From assembly GCA_943914405.1 (NCBI GenBank), contig CALUBX010000266.1, positions 1-6,546 on the forward strand: a DNA stretch of 6,546 bases, given 5' to 3'. Positions 1 through 4,927 of the stretch are shown here, piece by piece. Both the position numbers and the translations under genes were made by a program. How positions within the stretch are numbered: the first letter of the stretch is position 1; every line of letters starts with the position of its first letter. The notes beneath the pieces were generated by a model that searched no databases, was not told where the DNA came from, and saw only the letters and a program-made list of their open reading frames with translations. Source of the DNA: an uncultured Hyphomicrobiales bacterium (lineage in GTDB: Bacteria; Pseudomonadota; Alphaproteobacteria; Rhizobiales; Rhizobiaceae).

Positions 1-7
1 AGGTCGA

Positions 8-48
8 CGCTGCCGCTCTTTCTGCTTCGACAACAGCAGCAGGCAGCG
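8..48 (-). terminator. Weak inverted repeat downstream of the reductase gene, possible terminator
   Basis: A 7-bp outer stem (CGCTGCC at 8-14 with GGCAGCG at 42-48) encloses a 5-bp inner stem (CTGCT at 22-26 with AGCAG at 35-39) around an 8-nt loop. It starts about 14 nt beyond the stop codon of the minus-strand reductase gene, where a terminator would be expected. No T-run follows on the minus strand and the two stems are offset by an unequal internal loop, so an intrinsic terminator is not convincing. The window ends here, and the repeat could instead lie within the start of a neighbouring gene. Confidence 0.2.
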
Positions 49-62
49 CCATTCTTCATCCC

Positions 63-1064
63 TCAGGCCGCCTGTCGGATCTTCTCTCGACCATGCGGCG
101 CATCGAGGTCGAGCGCCGGCCCCACGGGCACGATGCCGGTCGGGTTGATGGTCTTGTGGCTCTGGTAATAGTGGTTCTTGATGTGGACGAGGTTGCAGGT
201 CTGGGCCACGCCCGGCTGCTGATAGAGATCGCGCAGATAGCCCGAGAGGTTCGGGTAGTCGGCGATGCGGCGGATGTTGCACTTGAAGTGGCCGACATAG
301 ACCGGATCGAAGCGCAGCAGGGTCGTGAACAGCCGCCAGTCCGCTTCCAGTGGCCGGTCGCCGAACAGGTAGCGCGAGGTGTCAAGCCGCTTGTCCAGCA
401 TGTCGAGCGTTTCGAACAGCCGGGACACGGCCTCCTCATAGGCCTCCTGTGTCGTCGCGAAGCCCGCCTTGTAGACGCCGTTGTTGACCGTGTCGTAGAC
501 AAGCGTGTTCATGCGGTCGATTTCGTCGCTTAGTTCGGTCGGGTAGAGGTCGGGCGTCGATCCGGTCAGGCCGTCGAAAGCGCTGTTGAACATGCGGATG
601 ATCTCCGCGCTTTCATTCGAAACGATCGTGTTCTGCTGCTTGTCCCATAGGACCGGCACTGTGACGCGCCCCGAATAGGCGGGATCCGCCTTCAGATAGA
701 CCTGGTACAGGTAGTCGAAGCCGAAGAGGTCGTCTCCCGTGGCGCCGCCCTGGTCGTCCGGGCGTTTCCGGAACTCCCAGCCGTTTTCGGCCATCAGATA
801 GTCCACAACGGATACGGAAACGAGATCGTCCAGCTTCTTCAGTTTGCGGTAGATCAGGGTTCTGTGCGCCCAGGGACAGGCGAGCGAAACATAGAGGTGG
901 TAGCGGCCTGCTTCTGCCTCGAAGCCGCCCCGGCCACTGGGTCCAGCCGCGCCGTCCGGCGTCACCCAGTTGCGGAACTGGGAGGCGGACCGCTCGAACC
1001 GCCCTTTCGTAGACTTGGTGTCGTACCAGACATCCTGCCACTTGCCGTCCACCAACATGCCCAT
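63..1064 (-). CDS. yqjG: Glutathionyl-hydroquinone reductase (YqjG/ECM4, omega-like GST family)
   Basis: Family members reduce glutathionyl-hydroquinones to hydroquinones, with release of glutathione disulfide, in the cytoplasm; they are linked to quinone detoxification and aromatic catabolism. From the preferred start the protein has 333 residues, close to the roughly 330 of E. coli YqjG. It opens with the family N-terminus (MGMLVDGKW, then WYDTKS at 13-18). The thioredoxin-like domain carries SLACPWAH with the catalytic cysteine at residue 63, the same number as recalled for E. coli YqjG. VPVLW (136-140) and SNESAEIIRMFN (149-160) form the glutathione site. The helical C-domain has VYKAGFA (197-203), RFDPVYVGHFKCN (251-263) and HIKNHYYQSHKTINPTG (294-310); Tyr198 and Tyr299/300 lie in the segments that hold the conserved active-site tyrosines. 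The longer in-frame ATG at 1088 would add MAREKELP, but its AGGAG is only 3 nt away. The ATG at 1064 has AAGGAG with a 6-nt spacer and matches the family start. It is a single gene, divergent from the next one. Confidence 0.95.
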   Translation of the reverse strand: MGMLVDGKWQDVWYDTKSTKGRFERSASQFRNWVTPDGAAGPSGRGGFEAEAGRYHLYVSLACPWAHRTLIYRKLKKLDDLVSVSVVDYLMAENGWEFRKRPDDQGGATGDDLFGFDYLYQVYLKADPAYSGRVTVPVLWDKQQNTIVSNESAEIIRMFNSAFDGLTGSTPDLYPTELSDEIDRMNTLVYDTVNNGVYKAGFATTQEAYEEAVSRLFETLDMLDKRLDTSRYLFGDRPLEADWRLFTTLLRFDPVYVGHFKCNIRRIADYPNLSGYLRDLYQQPGVAQTCNLVHIKNHYYQSHKTINPTGIVPVGPALDLDAPHGREKIRQAA

Positions 1065-1070
1065 GGGAAG

Positions 1071-1076
1071 CTCCTT
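1071..1076 (-). promoter_or_regulatory. Ribosome binding site that decides the reductase start
   Basis: On the minus strand AAGGAG is followed by the 6-nt spacer CTTCCC and then ATG at 1064. This is a near-ideal Shine-Dalgarno arrangement and lies inside the N-terminal extension of the longer reading frame beginning at 1088. It favours the shorter protein that begins MGMLVDGKW. Confidence 0.6.
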
Positions 1077-1088
1077 TTCGCGCGCCAT

Positions 1089-1329
1089 GCGCTCCTGGCG
1101 CTATAGATACGGCAGCGCGCGGCAATGACGAGAACCTGTTTTGCGAACGGATTGTTTTTGGATTGGACGAACGCGGATTTTCTTGCTAATGCCGATTTCA
1201 CAATTCAGGACCTTTCCATGACCGAAGCTCGGGTGCTGCGACGACGCTGATCCTCCGACAAGACGCGACCACACCGCGTCATCGAGATCGCTTGTCCTGT
1301 CCGCTCCCAATCTACGGCTTCAGTCACCC
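1089..1329. promoter_or_regulatory. Divergent control region between reductase and acetyltransferase genes
   Basis: This 241-bp gap separates genes transcribed outward and must hold promoters for both. It contains one of the most AT-rich stretches in the window (about 1139-1200). For the reductase, a -10-like TATCTA lies on the minus strand at 1109-1104, but no good -35 box is found at 16-19 bp. If used, it would start RNA near 1097, leaving a usable leader for the 1064 start but almost none for the 1088 start. Three AATCC units (minus strand; GGATT on plus at 1149, 1160 and 1175) lie about 50-80 bp upstream of that point. For the acetyltransferase, TTGGAC (1163-1168) and GCTAAT (1185-1190) with a 16-bp spacer is a weak plus-strand candidate. 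Only the gap and its repeats are directly seen; the promoter boxes are tentative. Confidence 0.4.
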
Positions 1330-1848
1330 ATGTCCAAAACCAATCTCCTGCCCAAGCACGACCTCGTCTACCTGACGGAGGATTCCTCCCATGACGAGGT
1401 CATCGAACTCATCAACGAGGAAGCCTTCGGTCCCGGCCGCCATACACGGGCGGCTGCGCGGATCCGGGAGCAGGGGCCGCACGACCGCGGCTTGTCGTTT
1501 GTCTGCGCCGACGACGGCGAGACGATCGCATCGGTGCGGATGACGCCGGTTCTGGCCGGCGGCGTCCGGGGCCATCTGCTCGGCCCGCTCGCGGTACGGC
1601 CCTCGCACAAGAACCGCGGCATCGGTCGCGAACTGGTGCGGATCGCCATCGAGGCGGCGCGGCGAAAGGGGTCTGAGGCGGTGATCCTGGTCGGCGACCC
1701 TCCCTATTACGGGCCGCTCGGGTTCGAGAAGGTCGCCTATAATGCCCTGCAGTTTCCCGGGCCGGTCGATCCAGGCCGGGTGCTGGTGGTGCCGCTGGCC
1801 GAGGATGTGCATGCGCGGTTGAAAGGGCCGATCGGCTGGCGGCCGTGA
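1330..1848 (+). CDS. GNAT family N-acetyltransferase, YhbS-like (COG3153 type)
   Basis: A 172-residue soluble acetyl-CoA-dependent acyltransferase; the acceptor substrate is unknown. The GNAT fold is clear. LSFVCADDGETIASVRMTPV (55-74) gives the beta2-beta4 strands. LLGPLAVRPSHKNRGIGRELV (83-103) is motif A, with the acetyl-CoA pyrophosphate loop K-N-R-G-I-G at 94-99. Motif B, VILVGDPPYYGPLGF (118-132), has the YYxxxGF signature typical of YhbS relatives. The C-terminal part (GPVDPGRVLVVPL) also matches that subfamily. The ATG at 1330 is the only reasonable start: no ATG, GTG or TTG lies in frame between it and the upstream TGA at 1219. It has no clear Shine-Dalgarno sequence, so translation may be weak or leader-controlled. 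It is not closely related to the two GNATs downstream on the other strand and converges on them with a 67-bp gap. Confidence 0.9.
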   Translation: MSKTNLLPKHDLVYLTEDSSHDEVIELINEEAFGPGRHTRAAARIREQGPHDRGLSFVCADDGETIASVRMTPVLAGGVRGHLLGPLAVRPSHKNRGIGRELVRIAIEAARRKGSEAVILVGDPPYYGPLGFEKVAYNALQFPGPVDPGRVLVVPLAEDVHARLKGPIGWRP

Positions 1849-1915
1849 CCGCTTTCCGCTGAATCTTTGCCCCGGGACCCTAAGGGTATTGCGCACTGCC
1901 GGGACGCGGAACGCA

Positions 1916-2353
1916 TCACTGGCCTGGGGCTCGCTCGAACCTCTTCTCGAGCCAGGTGACATTGTGTCCTCCAGCCAAACCTTTCAAGCTGCCGATCTCC
2001 CGATAGCCCTGCTTTTCGTAGAGCCTCAGCGCGTCCGGATTCATGGTGTCGATATAGGCGCCGATGCAGCCGCGCCGGCGGGCTTCCTCTTCGGCCATGT
2101 GCAGCATCCGGGCGGCTAGACCCTGGCCCCGCAGCGCCTCCGGCACGAAAAGCATAGCCGTATAGAGCCAGCCGCGGCCGGTATAGCCGACAAGGCCGCC
2201 GATCATCGTGCCGTTATCGTCGTAGATCGGAATGCAGAGATCCCTGCGGTCGCTTTCCCCGAAGCGCGCCAGGTTATAGGCCTTGAGCCGCTCCAGGATC
2301 TGCATCTCCTCCTGAGGAGCGATGCCTTCGGTGATGGCGAGTTCAATGGTCAC
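1916..2353 (-). CDS. GNAT family N-acetyltransferase, tandem paralog 2 (GTG start)
   Basis: A 145-residue protein with the compact GNAT fold. IGGLVGYTGRGWLYTAMLFV (51-70) gives the central strands. ALRGQGLAARML (73-84) is motif A, with the R-G-Q-G-L-A loop at 75-80 for acetyl-CoA. EARRRGC (90-96), AYIDTMNP (99-106) and YEKQGY (112-117) complete the fold. The acceptor is unknown. It is a clear paralog of the gene just upstream: about 42 of 72 residues match by eye from IGGL to GSL. Translation appears to start at a GTG (2353), because no ATG, other GTG or TTG lies between it and the upstream gene's TGA, and the next Met (residue 17) would remove beta1. The only Shine-Dalgarno-like element, AAGG, is about 13 nt away, so translation may depend on coupling to the preceding gene. 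It ends the minus-strand operon. Confidence 0.88.
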   Translation of the reverse strand: MTIELAITEGIAPQEEMQILERLKAYNLARFGESDRRDLCIPIYDDNGTMIGGLVGYTGRGWLYTAMLFVPEALRGQGLAARMLHMAEEEARRRGCIGAYIDTMNPDALRLYEKQGYREIGSLKGLAGGHNVTWLEKRFERAPGQ

Positions 2354-2395
2354 GGCTGTCTGCGGACCTTGAGAGAGAGTGCTCGCATCTGCATG

Positions 2396-2824
2396 TCAGA
2401 GCGCTTTCTTCAGAAAGCTGCGGGTGCGGGCGCCGACGAAGCCCGGCAGTTCGCCGAACACCTCGTAGCCGTGACGCATATAGGCCTTGCGTGCGTTGGG
2501 GTTGAAGGTGTCGATCCAAGCGCCCTTGCAGCCGCGCCGCCGTGCCTCGTCTTCCGCCTGGCTCAGGAGCCGGCCGGCCCAGCCCTTGCCCTGGAGGGCA
2601 GGCGGGATGAACAGCAGCTGGGTGAACAGCCAGCCCCAGGACGTGTAGCCGGACAGGCCGCCGATCGCCCGGCTATCGGCATCGCGGATGACGATCGCAA
2701 GCGCTTCACGATCCGCGGGCCCGACTTCGCTTTCGTTAAAGGCCGTCAACCCGTCGAGGATGACGGCGAGATCCTCAGAAGAGGGCGCGGATGTGAGGTG
2801 CAGTGAAGGCTCCGCAGACGACAT
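2396..2824 (-). CDS. GNAT family N-acetyltransferase, tandem paralog 1
   Basis: A 142-residue acetyl-CoA-dependent transferase of unknown substrate. IGGLSGYTSWGWLFTQLLFI (54-73) gives the core strands; ALQGKGWAGRLL (76-87) holds the acetyl-CoA loop Q-G-K-G-W-A at 78-83; EARRRGC (93-99), AWIDTFNP (102-109) and YMRHGY (115-120) follow. Length and motifs show a complete single-domain GNAT. The ATG at 2824 begins 3 nt after the TGA of the membrane-protein gene, with only a distant GAGGG (about 11 nt away). This strongly suggests translational coupling and co-expression with the membrane proteins. The paralog downstream is in the same reading frame, separated by this gene's TGA and 14 sense codons. 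The order suggests a recent-to-moderate tandem duplication. Role in the operon is inferred from position only. Confidence 0.9.
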   Translation of the reverse strand: MSSAEPSLHLTSAPSSEDLAVILDGLTAFNESEVGPADREALAIVIRDADSRAIGGLSGYTSWGWLFTQLLFIPPALQGKGWAGRLLSQAEDEARRRGCKGAWIDTFNPNARKAYMRHGYEVFGELPGFVGARTRSFLKKAL

Positions 2825-2827
2825 GGG

Positions 2828-4903
2828 TCAGCGGCCCTCGCGCCACCAGGTGGCGGCGATAACAAGGAGCAGGGCGGAGAGGCCGGCAAAGCCTGCAAAC
2901 AGCGGCAGGGTGTTGATGCCGCGCAGCACGGTCTCGTCGGTCATGCGGATCACCATCCGGTTCGGATCGCTCACGCGCACGTCGCCGCGCACCGGCAGAA
3001 TGTCGGGAAGCGCAATACCGTCGCCCGAGGCGACGCGGGTCACGAGACCGCGCGTTTTGTCGGCATAGGGCTTCAGCGTCTCTTCCGTCGAGATCATGGC
3101 TTTGAACTCCGGCGCGTCCACTGTTCCAACATGGACGAGGGTGGAGAACTGGCCATTGGAGACTTCGAACAGGCCGATCTCCTCCATGCGACGTTCGAGC
3201 TTGTATTGCCCCGGTCCGGCCGCCGTCAGCGCCACCGTCTCGGTGCGTCCGGAAGGATATCGGATCGTGGCAAGGCCGGGATCGTCGCCGATCGTCTGGC
3301 GGGTCACGTCAAGCGTTCGGCCGGAGGCTCGGGCGGTCAGAGCCTCTTCCTCGAGTTCCGGCTCCTTCATCAGCCAGTGGGCAATGCGCCGGTAGAGAGA
3401 GACATGCGGTCCGCCGCCCTCAAAGCCGCGGGCCCAGAGCCAGCCCTGGTCGGACAGAAGCATGGCGACGCGGCCCTGGCCCTGCCGGTTGAGGACCAGA
3501 AGCGGGCGATCGCCGTCTCCCTCCATCACGGTCTGCCCGCGCGGCGGATCGACATCCACTGTGCGGAACCAGCGGCCCCAGGCAGGCGGGTTGACGCCGG
3601 ATCCGTCGAGGCCGCGGGTGACCGGATGCTTCGCACCGAGCTCTGACAGATGCGGATAGAAGGCGGCGTTGTGCATCTCCCCGGTGGGCGATGCCGGCAA
3701 GACCTGCTCCAGCGGCGTGGACGCGATGGAATCTTCGCCGGCATGTTCCGGGCCGGCCGCGATCAGCAGCGCGCCGCCGTTTTCGACATACTGGGAAATG
3801 TAGTCGTAATAGAGAATCGGCAGCACGCCGCGGTGCTTGTAGCGGTCGAAGATGATGAGGTCGAAGTCCTTGATCTTCTCGACAAAGAGCTCGCGGGTCG
3901 GAAAGGCGATCAGCGATAGCTCGTTGATCGGCGTGCCGTCCTGTTTTTCCGGCGGGCGCAGAATGGTGAAGTGAACGAGATCGACAGAGGCATCGGATTT
4001 CAGGAGATTGCGCCAGGCGCGCTCGCCCGCATGCGGTTCGCCGGAGACGAGCAGCACGCGCAGGTTTTGGCGGATGCCATCGATCACATGAACCGCGCGG
4101 TTGTTGGCGACCGTGACTTCTCCGGGAAGCTCGGCCACGGAAAATTCCATGACATTGTTGCCGCCACGCGGGACTGTAAAGGCAAAGGGCGTTTCGACGC
4201 CCGGCCGCGCCTGCAAGGTTGCCACCTGCTGTCCGTTCATGCGGACGGTCACTTCGGCGCTGGCATTCTGGCCTGCACCTTGGCGGCCGTCGTCGAAGAC
4301 GCGCAGCGTCAGTTCTTGCTGTTCTCCGACAATGCCGAAGCGCGGCGCGCGCACCACTTCGACACGGCGATCGAACTCGTCGGGCCGGCCCGTGATCAGG
4401 CCATGGATGGGCGCCTTGAAGCCGAGGTCCTGGTTGACGCCGGGCAGGTCGTGGATCTGGCCGTCGCTAAGGAAGACGGCGCCGCCGACCCGGGCTGGCG
4501 GCACGTCGGACAGAGCCGAGCGAAGGGCAGTAAAGAGCCTGGTTGCCGGAGCGTCCGAATTTTCATCGTCGCCGACTTCGACGATCCGCGTTTCGATCCG
4601 CGGATAGCGGGAAAAACGGTCCTTGAGATCCGCCAGCGCCTCGTCGGTCTGCTCCCTGCGGCCTGCAGTCTCCTGGCTCTGGGAGCGGTCGACGATGACG
4701 GGGACGATGGTGGAGAGCGGCTCGCGGTCTTCCTGGTTGAGGGTCGGATTGCTGAGGGCAAGCAGCAGAGCCACGAGCGCAAGAGTACGGACAGCGGCGC
4801 CCCGCACGCCCCGCCAGAAGGCAAGGCCTGCCAGCACGACCGCGAGCACCGCCAGAGCCGCCAGTGCCGGCCAGGGGAAGAAGGGCGCGAATTCAATGGT
4901 CAT
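2828..4903 (-). CDS. Membrane protein with vWA-like and cysteine-free GATase1-like domains
   Basis: A 691-residue inner-membrane protein of unknown function. Two hydrophobic segments lie at about 11-30 and 36-50. A vWA-like domain (about 64-175) has an intact-looking MIDAS start, VIVDRSQSQ (Asp72, Ser74, Ser76), and FLSDG with Asp147, so divalent metal binding is plausible. A beta-rich Ig-like stretch follows (about 181-275). A GATase1-like Rossmann domain covers about 281-512, with LRVLLVSGEP (281-290), DLIIFDRY (348-355), ENGGALLIAAGPEH (374-387) and QGRVAMLLSDQGW (476-488). A further beta region and a C-terminal membrane helix (about 664-687) end with a short charged tail. There is no cysteine anywhere, so the amidotransferase nucleophile is absent and glutaminase activity is not expected. 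The start at 4903 has GGAAGGA with a 9-nt spacer, 24 nt after the DUF4159 gene. The pairing with DUF4159, and normally MoxR and DUF58, is a recurring alphaproteobacterial neighbourhood. Confidence 0.88.
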   Translation of the reverse strand: MTIEFAPFFPWPALAALAVLAVVLAGLAFWRGVRGAAVRTLALVALLLALSNPTLNQEDREPLSTIVPVIVDRSQSQETAGRREQTDEALADLKDRFSRYPRIETRIVEVGDDENSDAPATRLFTALRSALSDVPPARVGGAVFLSDGQIHDLPGVNQDLGFKAPIHGLITGRPDEFDRRVEVVRAPRFGIVGEQQELTLRVFDDGRQGAGQNASAEVTVRMNGQQVATLQARPGVETPFAFTVPRGGNNVMEFSVAELPGEVTVANNRAVHVIDGIRQNLRVLLVSGEPHAGERAWRNLLKSDASVDLVHFTILRPPEKQDGTPINELSLIAFPTRELFVEKIKDFDLIIFDRYKHRGVLPILYYDYISQYVENGGALLIAAGPEHAGEDSIASTPLEQVLPASPTGEMHNAAFYPHLSELGAKHPVTRGLDGSGVNPPAWGRWFRTVDVDPPRGQTVMEGDGDRPLLVLNRQGQGRVAMLLSDQGWLWARGFEGGGPHVSLYRRIAHWLMKEPELEEEALTARASGRTLDVTRQTIGDDPGLATIRYPSGRTETVALTAAGPGQYKLERRMEEIGLFEVSNGQFSTLVHVGTVDAPEFKAMISTEETLKPYADKTRGLVTRVASGDGIALPDILPVRGDVRVSDPNRMVIRMTDETVLRGINTLPLFAGFAGLSALLLVIAATWWREGR

Positions 4904-4912
4904 AGTCGTTTG

Positions 4913-4919
4913 TCCTTCC
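4913..4919 (-). promoter_or_regulatory. Ribosome binding site of the vWA/GATase-like gene
   Basis: GGAAGGA on the minus strand lies 9 nt before the ATG at 4903, within the 24-nt gap after the DUF4159 stop codon. It supports this start and shows that the gene is translated from its own site inside the operon. Confidence 0.55.
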
Positions 4920-4927
4920 CGGCGCGG

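Noticed and set aside
1..52. Possible start of another minus-strand gene: ATG at 52 with GAGGG 7 nt before it, reading MALPAAVVEAER.
   Set aside because: Only 17 codons are visible, third positions are not G/C-biased as in the neighbours, an alternative ATG at 57 is in another frame, and the same bases form an inverted repeat.
1101..1310. 69-codon minus-strand frame in the divergent intergenic region.
   Set aside because: It lacks coding character and family features, overlaps the start of the reductase frame and lies over probable promoter sequence.
1876..1888. Small inverted repeat ACCCTAAGGGT between the convergent acetyltransferase genes, considered as a bidirectional terminator.
   Set aside because: The usable stem is only 4 bp with a 3-nt loop and no T-run follows on either strand.
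1330..2824. Three acetyltransferase genes close together, considered as one GNAT cluster.
   Set aside because: The plus-strand gene is of the YhbS subfamily, on the opposite strand with its own upstream region and not a close paralog of the other two; closeness is probably incidental.
2336..4903. Near-identical first codons of the vWA/GATase-like gene and the second GNAT (ATGACCATTGAATTCGC versus GTGACCATTGAACTCGC).
   Set aside because: The match stops after about six codons and the proteins are unrelated, so it is most likely chance or common start-region bias rather than a copied start.
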